A DNA stretch of 64,000 nt. Source: Nematostella vectensis (taxonomy: Eukaryota; Cnidaria; Anthozoa; Actiniaria; Edwardsiidae). This document shows positions 11,434 through 21,727 of the stretch, piece by piece (positions within the stretch are counted from its first letter, which is position 1; each line of letters opens with the position of its first letter). The notes beneath the pieces were generated by a model. It was not told where the DNA came from, made no database searches, and worked only from the letters and a program-made list of their open reading frames with translations. Position numbers and translations under genes: made by a program. The DNA is taken from assembly GCF_932526225.1 (NCBI RefSeq), contig NC_064042.1, positions 14,333,040-14,397,039 of the forward strand. The letters run 5' to 3'.

Positions 11434-11566
11434 CATTTGCTACACAAACATTAGATATTGAACTATGTTATTATTAATACTGCAAAGTTCTTTGTTTTTT
11501 TTTACACCCCTAATTGGACACTACCAGTCACATTTGTACTCATGTAATTTTTCAGCTTTTCAGCTT

Positions 11567-11577
11567 AGAGAAGGGGA
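11567..11577 (+). promoter_or_regulatory. Polypurine tract of the LTR element
   Basis: AGAGAAGGGGA lies directly upstream of the 3' LTR, the position of the plus-strand primer in LTR retrotransposons. Confidence 0.8.
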
Positions 11578-11716
11578 TGTTGTAGTTTTACTTCCGGTTA
11601 ATTAGCATATCTTTCGCACATGCGCACCCGGATAGAGTTCCTCGTGTAGTCCGCCATGTTTTGTATTGTGTTAATAAAATAGGTGAATAAAAAAGCCTTC
11701 AAGTCAACTTATTACA
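11578..11716 (+). repeat. 3' LTR
   Basis: 139 bp, no difference from the 5' LTR by eye, followed by the CAAAA target duplication. Confidence 0.95.
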
Positions 11717-11974
11717 CAAAATATCAGAGAAAAATAGCAATAAAATGATGCCACATTTTTTTCAGAAACCCCTGCAGGTTATTTAATAAAACTGTTTTCA
11801 CAGGTAAATATTCAGTTGGTATTATATTTAGGGCTTCAAGCAAACCACATTGTTTTTCAGAGCTGCATTGAGTCCACATGAATGATTGGACTTGTGATAG
11901 GTCTCTGACTGTGCGTCAAGAGCTTTCAAATGAATATACAGTTCTGTAACTTGGTTCTTTGTCTATTTAAAGGG

Positions 11975-13614
11975 CACGGCACTGCTGCTGACCTAATGGA
12001 CATTTCACTAAGTGTGTACTTGAAAGTGGCCTGTCTGTCAAGGATATGATTCAAGTCAGCATGGATGGCCCCAATGTAAACTGGAAGTTCTTCAATGATT
12101 TAAAGAAGAAGATCTTTGATGATTATGGGATCATACTCATCAACATTGGTTCAGGTGGCCTGCACATTGTACATAACAGCTTCAAGAGGGGAATAAGTGC
12201 AACAGGCTGGAAAGTCGAGTCATACCTTTCCAGTTTGTATTATTTATTCAAAGATGCACCAGCTAGGAAAAAAGATTACTGCACAATAACCAGTTCGACA
12301 TTGATGCCCCTCAAGTTTGTCAAGCACAGGTGGCTAGAGAATGTCCCTGTATGCCAGAGAGCTTTGGACATCTGGGACAACATTGTCAAGCTTGTCAAAG
12401 CTGCTGATGAAGGCAAGATAACAAAGCCACAGAATAAGTCTTATGAAGTCATAAGAGAATGTGTTAAAGAGAAATGCTTTGTTGCAAAACTTCACTTCTT
12501 CAAGTGCATTGCAAATCAGCTACAGCCATTTCTCACCAAGTACCAGACAGAAAAGCCCATGGTGCCTTTCCTTAGTGATGAGTTGTGCATGCTTATCAGA
12601 GCACTCATGCGACGTTTTATTAAGCATGATGTGATGGAACAATGCAGTGATGAAAAGCTTGACAAGAAACTCTACATCAACCACAAGAGGATAGATATAG
12701 GCTATGCAAGTGAGAAATTGAAAGCTGCAAAACCAAGTTAAGGTGAAGTGCTACAGTTTAGGATGGAGTGCAGAGCCTGCCTCATTGATCTGCTTACAAA
12801 GTTGCAAGGAAAGTGCCCAGCCTCATACTCACTTGTGCGACATTTGTCCTGCTTGAATCCTGTGAATATGGCCAAAGAAAAGGAATCCTGTTCCATCAAG
12901 TTCAAGAAGGTCTTGACATTGGTTCTGAATTCTGGAAGAATCTCTGAGAAAGACTGTGACAGTCTGCTACAGGAGTACAACTTGTTCCTTGACAACATCC
13001 CAGTGTTTGGCTCCCTACATTTCATCAGCTTTAACTCAGCTAATGACAGGCTAGACACCCTCTTCCATGAATTCATGAGTGGCGATGACTACAAGCTGCT
13101 ATTCAATTTTGTGAAGCTAGTGTTAGTCCTATCTCATAGCCAGGCTGCTGTAGAAAGGGGCTTCAGTGTGAACAAAGAGTTGGAAGTGGAGAACATGAAG
13201 GAACAAACACTTGTTGCCAAGAGAGTCGTTTGTGATTGTGTCAAGACTGTAGATGGATTGGCTAATGTGGAAATCAGTAAGCTATTGTTACTTTCTGTCA
13301 AGCAGTCCAGAAAAAGGTATGAGCTCTATCTAGAACAAGAAAGGGCCAAGACAAAGTCTGCTGTAGAACAGGAAAAGCGAAAGTCCACCCTAGAGGAAAT
13401 AGAAGAGATCAAGAGGAAGAAACGGAGGCTGGATTCTGACAATAAGACCCTGAATGACACAGCAGACCAGCTCCTACAAAAGGCAGAAGATGAAGGCAAT
13501 TTAAGGCACTTAACTCAGGCCAACTCTTTCAGAAGGACTGCCAAAGACAAAATGGATGAACTTGTTCAAGTGGATATTTCTCTCAATGAGAAACTGAAAC
13601 AACTGAAAGAATAA
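11975..13614 (+). pseudogene. hAT-like transposase-derived gene with one in-frame stop
   Basis: Two frames in the same phase (12046-12741, 231 codons; 12748-13614, 288 codons) are separated by a single TAA. They read as one protein. The first half has QVSMDGPNVNWKF and later LKFVKHRWLENVPVC, which resemble the RNase H-like core region of hAT-type proteins. The second half contains SHSQAAVERGFSVN near 13,140, which resembles the hAT C-terminal dimerisation segment, then a long charged coiled coil (about residues 180-285 of that half). In-phase similarity continues upstream to about 11,985 (GTAADLM) after a one-base frame change near 11,999. No terminal repeats were found. It may be a domesticated gene recently lost, or a transposon relic. 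The amino acid pattern outside the stop looks well preserved. Confidence 0.7.
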
Positions 13615-13835
13615 TAGAGGCGTCCAAAGTAAAGTGAACAATTAAGAATCTACTCAATGACATGTTTTTGTTTTCACACTGATAAGCATTGTTTGTAAAT
13701 AGGTTGAAAGTGAAGAGATCAGTTTGAACCTTGAGAAGTAAATAGTTACAGAAATATGTAGTAAAAAGTAGCTGAGAACAGTCAATACTAATAAACTACA
13801 AAAAAAAATAAAGATTTTTGGTTCAAGTCCAAATA

Positions 13836-14942
13836 TTATTTACTCTTTCTGTAGTATAGATTACTTTTGATGATGCCATATTGTAAAAAAATAGTCCTTG
13901 AAAATTCAAATATTATCCTTGAAAAGTCCTTGAATTTTTTTCTGAAAAACCTGTATGAACCATGTCTTTGTAATGTAGCATGTACAAGCTCCTCAGCAAT
14001 GTAGTTATTAAAGAAATATTCCAGATTTGGCTTCAGTGTTGACCAGTAATTTTTGTCAAAATAGATTCTCTTAACAAAGGTGTTTTTAAGTGTGAATATG
14101 AAAAAGTCACAATATCTTCTCTTTGAAAGTGCAAGCTGCCCTTGCACTTGTGCATAGTATGCATGGTTTGTTTTTAATTTCCTATCCTGTCCACTACCTG
14201 TGAGATAAGCCAATTCAGCAGTGCGTGGATCTTCTCGAGCAATACAAAGTGGACATTTAATTTCAACCGTCCCAAGTCCACAACACTCACAGTTAATTAA
14301 AAGGTCAGGTGATGCTCCTAAGTATGGTCTCTCTGGATCAACAAACAATCCACTTTCTCTATGATTGAAAATTTGATGCTTAGAACCCACAGTACTGATA
14401 TACTTCTTCTTCGCAACAGGCTCATATGTGTTGCCATGTCGCAAGGCTGGCAAAGACTTGCTTAATTGGTTGTAACCCATTAGTTTGTTAACAAGTGATT
14501 CAGTATTCACGTCTTTAGTGGGCTGGGATCTTTTAAGAGTTTCTACTTCAGTGAAGACAGAATAAAAGTTTGAGGATGTAATTCTTCCTTTCCGATAGCT
14601 AACCCAGTTTGCATTGCTTGACTGACCCACAGTTCTCTTTTCAATCTCTTCTACTCTTTCCTTGCTGTATTTGGGTATTTTGGAAAGGAACTCCTTTGTA
14701 CTTTTACATGATTGGGCTAATGATGACAGATCACTGCATGTGTTGTTACCAGATATGTGAGGCTCTGCTGAATGTTCATTGCATCCAGGCCCATCTGCCT
14801 TCTCAAAAAATGAATGAATACAAGCGTCTGGAAGGTGATCTTTCAGACTGTGTTCTGTGTTCTCTTTTTATTGTCATCCTCATCATTTTGCTGCTTCAGG
14901 GGTTGGTAAAGCCTCCTAGCTATGGGGACAGCCCTTGAACCT
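13836..14942 (-). pseudogene. YqaJ-type (lambda exonuclease-like) nuclease, frame-broken
   Basis: Minus-strand frame 14630-13836 (264 codons) has the YqaJ signature: RKGRITSSNF at the start, RHGNTYEPVAKK, GLFVDPERPYLGASPDLL (catalytic D), VEIKCPLC (catalytic E-x-K) and YYAQVQGQLALS. The same frame stays open upstream to about 14,870 (segment KIPKYSKERVEEIEKRT and an H/C-rich stretch). A different frame then continues to a possible acceptor at about 14,940 (PLKQQNDEDDNKKR), so there is a frameshift near 14,862. Family members are PD-(D/E)XK nucleases that often follow SWIM and SAP domains in cnidarian and fish proteins, which fits the minus-strand SWIM/SAP pieces at 15,869-16,470. Confidence 0.75.
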
Positions 14943-15006
14943 ATAAAAAATGCAAAATTTGTATATAAGGAACAGGACAATTTACCTGCATTGCCAGGAA
15001 AAAATG

Positions 15007-15201
15007 CTACTTACGTTTGTTGAATTTTGCAGCTTTAAACATTACATCCTTTATCTTGAATGGCTCAACTTTTGTTTTTTTGGGGGAACATTCCATGCAC
15101 AGGCTCGTGACGTGCATGCAGGATTGGTATGTCCTGCCCTCACAGCAGCTTCTATCCTTAAAAGCATGGCCCCCAAGCCTAAGATAGAAAATAGTTGTCA
15201 T
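15007..15201 (-). other. Possible internal exon of the YqaJ/SWIM gene, cysteine-rich
   Basis: A 64-codon minus-strand frame contains several Cys/His (SCCEGRTYQSC, CMECSPKK) and ends in a basic segment next to a GTAGCA donor-like site. Its position between the SWIM and YqaJ parts suggests it is an exon of the same gene. The splice phases do not join cleanly, so this is tentative. Confidence 0.3.
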
Positions 15202-15868
15202 TTTATGTTGTTAATTATATTTTGCACATTACAAGAGGTGGGTAGGAGAGTCTTATACCAAAAGGGATATCTAAAAGACAGGAGACCCCATAATGCTGAA
15301 AACATTTGAAGATTTCCTGTCCTTTCTTTGTACAGGAGAATCCCATCTACTACTGTATATGTGAAAAAATATTGTTAATTAGTGCCCCCCAACTAGTGGA
15401 CTGCTGTCAGTGCTGTTATGACTGACATCCCTGTCTGTTCATCACCACTGAGAGAACCCCCATCACCAGGCAATTATGTTATAATTGTAAATTGCTATTT
15501 CGTACAATTATCATGTACAAATATACAAAATTTAGCAAATGGTTGGAGTGTGACTTCGAATTTGTTTTTCTTTTTGACTGAAAGTGTTAGTGGTCAAGTG
15601 AGTGAAACTTACTTAGTCACAATTTTTCAATAAATTGTACAAAATTTTGCAATTTAGTTTTTTTATATTTTTCACAATTAGTACTTTTAAGTTAACCAAT
15701 GTTAATAAGCTTTAAATTTTGAGCTTATTTTTGTTAGCAACAATTAAGGCAAAGGTTAGTATTTGGCATTACATTATGCCTATATAGTGTGCTGTTATCA
15801 GTGATGATACAGTAATTAGGTAGTGATTATTTAACTTATAGGGACTCAACGAACCTATTTATGGATAA

Positions 15869-16470
15869 TTATTTCTCTTGCCCTGCTGTACACGAGCAGT
15901 ATGCGCTGTGTATCTCTCCAGTTTCCTTGACAGCACCAATCCAGACTTCATGAGGATTGTTATTTATACGCATTGATGGAGTGCACCAAGCTTTCAAAAA
16001 CGTATATTTTGATTTATTGCTTATTTTGTGAATGTGTATCTGCTTTAGCCATCCGCTTCCGTAAAGTCGATATGCATTTCCCTCCTTGTATTCATTTAGC
16101 AGCCGCTTTTGCAGCAAAATGTCATTTCCTGGATGGTCATGCATGATGTAGATTGTGATGTCGCTTAAAAGTATCGGTGGCCACTGAGTCATTCCGTTAA
16201 GTTCATCAATCCATCCTTCTTTCAGGGTCAAAGGGTTAGGTAAATCTCCTTGTGGGGTACGGAGTTTTGTACTCAGCTCAACTGTGCCTGTCGTGCTCTC
16301 TCTGACGCATCTGGGCATATTTGAATTCCAAGCTCCTTCTCAGAGAAAACTCTTGCCTCAAGAGTATCCCTCCTTCCGGTAGTTTTAAGATTTCGTTTTT
16401 TTAGAAAATCTTTGAGAGCATCCATTTTCCACTTCTTGATTTCATCCATCTCAATCGTTTCGTCTGCCAT
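15869..16470 (-). pseudogene. SAP domain + SWIM zinc-finger N-terminal part of the YqaJ-type gene
   Basis: The protein starts at 16470 with MADETIEMDEI and a SAP-like helix pair (WKMDALKDFLKKRNLKTTG, about residues 14-32), a DNA-binding motif. After about 65 codons the frame hits TGA at 16,273-16,275. A frame offset by one continues (16318-15869) with LKEGWIDELNGM, a block of family similarity, and ends in a SWIM half-motif YCSCTAG. The CxH half would lie in the next exon; a GC-type donor (GG|GCAAGA) is possible at about 15,881. The frame offset near 16,280 means either a frameshift or a very short intron. Divergent from the nucleoredoxin-like gene at 16,912. Confidence 0.65.
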
Positions 16471-16911
16471 TGTTTCGCTGGACTTTCTGATTTAACTGTT
16501 CTTTCTGTAAAATTGAGGAAGAAAATAGCAAGAGATCAGTGTTTCGTGAATCATAACACGTGCACTGCTCACGATCAAACTGTTCGATTTATACGGCTAA
16601 ATTCCAACAAATCGGTCAAAAGCTTTCGATTTTCTCACGATCTAGTATTTATTCAAACATATTTGCCGTTTATTTGGTTAAAACTTACCTTTTTAACGGA
16701 GAAAATAGCAGATCTTTGTCAAGCTTGCTGTTGTTCTCACCAACACACATGTATCGGATGCGAGGTTTTACCCGGATTGGACTTTTGAACCCTGCCCACA
16801 ATGCACCGCGGGCCGAGATTCGAAAGTTGTGTTTAAAAGAAGTGTTTTTCGCTGCTTGAAAGTTGATTTAGAGTTGCTGCACTCCTTCAGTCCCCTTTCA
16901 GTGATAAAAAG
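16471..16911. promoter_or_regulatory. Divergent intergenic region
   Basis: 441 bp lie between the start codons of the SAP/SWIM gene (minus) and the nucleoredoxin-like gene (plus). It probably holds both promoters. No defined TATA box is clear. Confidence 0.35.
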
Positions 16912-17361
16912 ATGTCATTCTTTCAAGGCAAGAAGTTGCTGAATCAGAAGGGAGAGCTGGTCGATGCCGGGGAAGCAGTGAAAGGCAAAGTTATCGCTGT
17001 GTACTTCTCAGCACATTGGTGTCCGCCATGCCGTCAATTCACCCCAATATTGAAGGACTTTTATGAAGAACTGGGAGGCGAAGAGGGAGATCTCGTAATA
17101 ATCTTCGTGTCTAGTGACAAGGATGAGGCAACGATGAAAGACTACTTTAACAACCATCACGGCGATTATTTAGCAGTTCCATTCAGGGATAAAGAAACAC
17201 TTTCAACTGCCTTGATAGAAGCGGCCGCAGTGAGAGGAATCCCTTGCCTTGCTATTTTCAACGAAGAAGGAAAATGCCTACACAAGGATGGAAGAAGCGA
17301 TGTCGCTGCTTGCAAGGGGGGACCTAAATCAGTTCTGACCAGTTGGAAGACGTTAAAGTGA
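16912..17361 (+). CDS. Nucleoredoxin / tryparedoxin-like thioredoxin-fold protein
   Basis: An intact 149-codon single-exon frame. The thioredoxin-fold active site is WCPPCR at residues 36-41, the form typical of nucleoredoxin and tryparedoxin families, and the cis-proline loop is RGIP (residues 108-111) facing it. The strands VIAVYFSAHW, LVIIFVSSD and CLAIFNEEG match the family core, and FVSSDKDEATMKDYF matches the nucleoredoxin segment after the second strand. The length fits one isolated domain rather than the three-part vertebrate nucleoredoxin, closest to nucleoredoxin-like 2 proteins. Likely a cytosolic thiol-disulfide oxidoreductase; no signal peptide is seen. The start is the first ATG, in ...AAAAAGATGTC context. 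The protein looks functional and is flanked by unrelated genes. Confidence 0.9.
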   Translation: MSFFQGKKLLNQKGELVDAGEAVKGKVIAVYFSAHWCPPCRQFTPILKDFYEELGGEEGDLVIIFVSSDKDEATMKDYFNNHHGDYLAVPFRDKETLSTALIEAAAVRGIPCLAIFNEEGKCLHKDGRSDVAACKGGPKSVLTSWKTLK

Positions 17362-18699
17362 TAAACAAAATCTTACAACAAACAACTCTCGTCGTCTTTG
17401 TATTCGATCCAGGTTGAAGGGACTACTTCGATTATAGACATTGCATAAACTGTATCTGTTCTGACTCTAAGAAATTAATTGTGTACTTTCTTTTGAGGAC
17501 TGTATACGTTTCTTGAGTAAATTTAAAAAAACCGAATCTCAAAAAGCGAATGTGGTGGTGATCATTTTATCGGAGGGAGGGGGGGGGGGGGGGGGTCAGA
17601 ATCGATCAAAATTTAATTCTGATGACATATACATTTTAGTGCATACTCATAACCTAGATAGAGATTTTTTATTATTCTTATATCCCAGGTTACGCATATA
17701 CAACTGTGAATACATATACCATCTGACTCATGGTTCCCACATAGTCTTAGTCGAAATCTGAATTCGTTCTTGCACGACCACTCAGTGTCCAAAGTTTGCT
17801 TTTCCCAACCGACACACGAATTTTGATGAGCGCGAAACGACAAATTAAATCTACAAAAAATGTATGAGTTATGCAATGGCTAAAATTTGAATATATTAGA
17901 TTTATTTCAGGCAACAGGGGGCGCTTTCTTAGCCAATCACAATGAAGCAAAGACATGCCAATTCAAAACATGGATTTCTGAGAATTGAGCTGCTCGATGT
18001 TTTCTATTTCCGGGAAGTTTGCGGGTAAATATTTTTTACACAAAGCTAATACTTGGAAAGATGGACTTCAACGTATTCTAGAATAACTATATTTCCACCA
18101 GGAGAAACAACATCCATATAGCTACAAATTCTTGTTCCAGTGGGTATGTAAAATCTTCACTTGTTTCCTGTGCGAATTCTGCGATTCGCGAATGTATTGT
18201 GATTGCGAGATGTGATGTTCCTTTCCGTAGAATGGCTGCTCAATCATTTATTGCCTCCATTCTGTTCCAGGTGGCTTTTAATACTTCACCGATGATTCTA
18301 AAGCTGTGAGGGTGAGCTATATATCAACCATTTCTATTTTAAACAAGAAGGCGCGGTATAAAAGGCCGCTTCCCTATGGCGTAACATACCGTTTTCAAAA
18401 TGAATCTGGCAATTTTTGGAACCGGAAATAACAATTCTCGGAGCCTGGTATAAATTGTAGGACGTCGTTAATATTCCCCGTCGTCGGATAATAATTTACG
18501 GCTCCGATATTTAAATAAACGGTGTCGGGTTCTAAACCAAGGGTCCGTTATTCCACTTCGATTTCCGGCCCCGCAAATCGAAGCACAATTATCGGCGTCC
18601 AGAATTAATAACCGATGCCGATAATTCATGAAGAGTGGTGTCGTAATTTCGACGTCGCATTAATTTACGGTACGACAATATACCTTTGTAGCTCAATCG
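17362..18699. other. Intergenic region with poly-G run and CpG-rich part
   Basis: A G run lies at about 17,576-17,596. A TATAAAA sits at 18,357-18,363. From about 18,400 to 18,720 the sequence turns CpG-rich with recurrent CGGTGTCGG/CGACGTCG-like motifs, which may be promoter DNA of the helicase gene or an unrecognised element. No coding frame is convincing. Confidence 0.35.
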
Positions 18700-18728
18700 C
18701 TTAGCGCAAAATTTTAGCCGGATCGGAC

Positions 18729-18996
18729 ATGGAGGCATCGGCTCATTCGTCAAACAACCGCCGTGGAGTAAGGATCAAATTCAAGATGGCGGCAAAAGTC
18801 AAGTACAAAATGCAGAGGGGACAGGTTTCAAAGCGCTTCCTGATGTATAAAAACGCCAATTCTACCTTCTAGTCCGATTGAATGTGTAAATAACGAAACT
18901 CAGTAGAAATTAAGCAAGAAACCATCGTGATTTACGAAAAAAAAAAAAACGAGCAAACGCATTACAAGAAAACAACGATTGCAAACCTCGAAAAAG
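18729..18996 (+). promoter_or_regulatory. Candidate promoter / untranslated first exon of the HELZ-like gene
   Basis: AAGATGGCGGC (about 18,785), a YY1-like motif common at animal promoters, is followed at 18,996/18,997 by a strong splice donor (AAAAAG|GTGAGT). The next good acceptor is at 21,727 (TTTTTTCCCTTAG), just before the coding start at 21,752. A short frame of about 48 codons starts at 18,729 but has no recognisable domain. Linking this exon to the gene is an inference. Confidence 0.4.
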
Positions 18997-20859
18997 GTGA
19001 GTTTTATGCCTAAAATGTACTTTTCATATCTTTAAATCTCAGAAAACAGGATTTAAATTAGTCATCAAAAGTTAATAGGTACTAAAAGTAGCGGGGAAAC
19101 TCTGTTTTGCTAGAAAATGCATCTTGACTTTGTCCACATAACTGCCGATAGAAGTAATGCAGGCCTTCTATAGAAAAGATGTTGCTTGTAGATCAAATCT
19201 TACTTTACTGTTGTTTGTTTTTATTTTTACATCGCCTCGAGCTCGGACAAGATTGTTTTGTGGTGTGTGAAGTTTTAATGCTATTTACAAGCTACTATAA
19301 GTTGGAATTTAAGTATAAACATGTAGTACTCAAATGGTAGTGTTTTTTTTATTGTTGGGATCTTTCTATCAATACACATAAATCATCAGAGAAAGCAGTC
19401 CATTATTTGTATTTTAGTAATGTTAACTAAACAGTTCAGTAAATCTTTCTAAATTGAGTGAGGGCCGAACAAAAATGTTGAATCTATTACATAAAATTTC
19501 TAATTAATTATATGATTTCATCCTAGCTATACCCAAGAAGCAAGTCATAGTGACATCTGAATAATCAACAAGATATATTCCTCAAGAAAAAGCAGATACA
19601 TAGACATATACAGTATTACATTTTGCCTGTGATTTTAAATCATAGACATTCCTTTATAAAGGAAACATGTTCCATTGCTATCAAATTGATTTATGTGTTA
19701 CTGAAGTGTTTAGCTACCAGTCATATTTTATAAACTGCATAATAGATTATACTTTTGAATAAACCAAAATGCCTTGTCTTTTATCCATTCAGTTCAAGAC
19801 TTCTCATTCTTACAGTAAAAGCAAGTGTAGATACAGGGAGGATATCCATTGAATGAAAACAGTAAAAGTCATGTCTTTATTTTGTATAATTTAACTTATA
19901 AAGTATAAAACATGTTTGGGCAACCCCTTCATAAAACTAAGGATCCAGACCCTTTTTCAACAAAATAAAACACATAGCTAATTCAGTTGTTATCATTTGT
20001 AGTCATCATAGATTGCGAGATAAGAACAAAATACTATACAGGTGCATTCTGATCTAAAAAGTAGAAAGACAGACTCAATAATGGCTCCAACTCACTTAGA
20101 TGGATATCAGGCATTTCTTTTGTAGCCCTTCAGTTGTTTGGTGTACACATATGTGTAAGTAAATAAGCTGTGACATTGCACAAAGGGTTTTCTGCTGTTT
20201 CTGTGAGCCAGTTATGCACTATAAAAACAAATATTGAAACAAATGTTTTTTTTATTGTATACCACTCCCTTGTTTTGTACAGACAAATAGTAAGTGTTGC
20301 TTTTATTGGGACGTAACTAAGCCCTACTTTTAACCCTGCATCTGATAAATTAGCATGAGGACACAATGGTTTAATGACCAAGTGCTCTCCAACAAATCAA
20401 GTAGACTGCACTATACTCCCTATTCAAACAGGTGTACCTAGTACTCTGTTGAGTATACTTATAAATGACAGACAGGGTGAGGGTAAGTTGGCAAATTCCC
20501 TTAGCCTTTATTTATCTTCTGGATCAAGAAGTCTGGTACTAACAGCAGGATGGCACCAGAGAAAGGACCATAGGTAATGACCACCCTAGATAATGTAATA
20601 TCAGAGTTTCACTTGCACATTCCCTGGATGCCGCTGAAATATCTTTTGAAACTGGGGTTAGCTGCCGAAGCCTGATCATGGTAAACATGTATTGATAAAC
20701 TAGTAAATTTGGTAAAAAGATAATAAAGATAAATCTTGAAAAAATTGACTTTCTGTCAAAGTAGAAGTCAACTGGGGTTCAACATCCCCTGACCTACCCA
20801 CTACACCAAATTTTCTTCCTGCTTAGGTAAATGTCAAAACACTCAGAGCCAAAGCTGGC

Positions 20860-20935
20860 CACGTAAGATTGGGCGGGGGGGGGGGGGGGGGGAGGGGCAC
20901 AATACAGAAATATTAAGAAAATATTGGGGGGGTGC
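20860..20935. repeat. Solitary unit of the G-tract minisatellite
   Basis: A run of about 20 G, then CACAATACAGAAATATTAAG and AAAATATTGGGGGG, matches one unit of the 4.56-5.18 kb array. The left flank CAGAGCCA...AAGATTGGG also resembles the flank of that array. It lies in the putative first intron. Confidence 0.85.
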
Positions 20936-21333
20936 ACTGATATTTGATGTGGTAATATCTGGAATCACACAGTATGAGGGTGAGCACAATGTATAATAAA
21001 ATGAAATATATGGCAAAAATGTGATGAACATATTTTAGCATATATATACGAAAAAGTTCCACTTTTCTTTCATCATTTTTTAGAACATTTTTATTATTTT
21101 TTTGCATCATGAATTTTTGCGAGCATTTTTAGTGTCGTAAGGGAGTGTCAAGCATATATGAAGTATGTTAAATGGCCTGATGCTCAGGCTAGGTGTGACT
21201 CAAAGTTTATCAAGGTTGTATGTCAATTACCTGAAAAAAAGAGAAAAGATATTTATGGGCAGACTGATAACCAGGGAGCTTGAGGGTTCCCTGCGGCTTA
21301 GTATAAACGCCTGGGCTTAATGGGTATCCTTTA

Positions 21334-21595
21334 CAGGGGCGGATACAGGGGAGATGGATTGGGTGGATATTCACCCCCCTATTTGATTACAAAAAAGTTA
21401 CTTTGCTTGAAAAAAAATGTCAGGGACGGGAGGAACTGTCCATGTGCCTGCTTAACTTTGCTGACACAACTAATCCAGTTCAGCATGAAGAATTGTTAGA
21501 TCTAGGTGACCTACCAAGATCCATTGAAACAGTTATAAGCCATCTATATCTGACCATTATCCACCCCTCATTTTGAAATCCTGGATCCGCCCCTG
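21334..21595. mobile_element. Small hAT-like MITE
   Basis: The ends CAGGGGCGGATACAGG (21334-21349) and CCTGGATCCGCCCCTG (21580-21595) are inverted repeats with one mismatch, of the CAGGGGCGG type common in non-autonomous hAT elements. CTTTAC occurs on both outer sides, an imperfect target duplication. No coding content. Confidence 0.65.
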
Positions 21596-21727
21596 CTTTA
21601 CTTCCCTTCATAGTTTTCTATATTTTTTTATAGTAATATTTATCACAAACACTTGCTTTTGCTCTTTTGAATCTCAAAATAACTTATTTGAGACCTATTT
21701 CAACTTTCTTCCACTTTTTTCCCTTAG

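Larger units (their letters stand above)
7268..11721 (+). mobile_element. LTR retrotransposon (Ty3/Gypsy type) with internally inverted pol
   Basis: The element is bounded by two 139-bp LTRs, identical by eye, that start TG and end CA, and by the 5-bp target duplication CAAAA (7268-7272 and 11717-11721). Order inside: 5' LTR, primer-binding site, gag-protease frame (plus), RT-RNase H-integrase N-terminus (minus, i.e. inverted), integrase C-terminal part (plus), purine tract, 3' LTR. LTR identity means the insertion is young. The inverted pol and a gap in the integrase core make this copy unable to make a normal polyprotein, so any movement would need help in trans. Confidence 0.93.
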
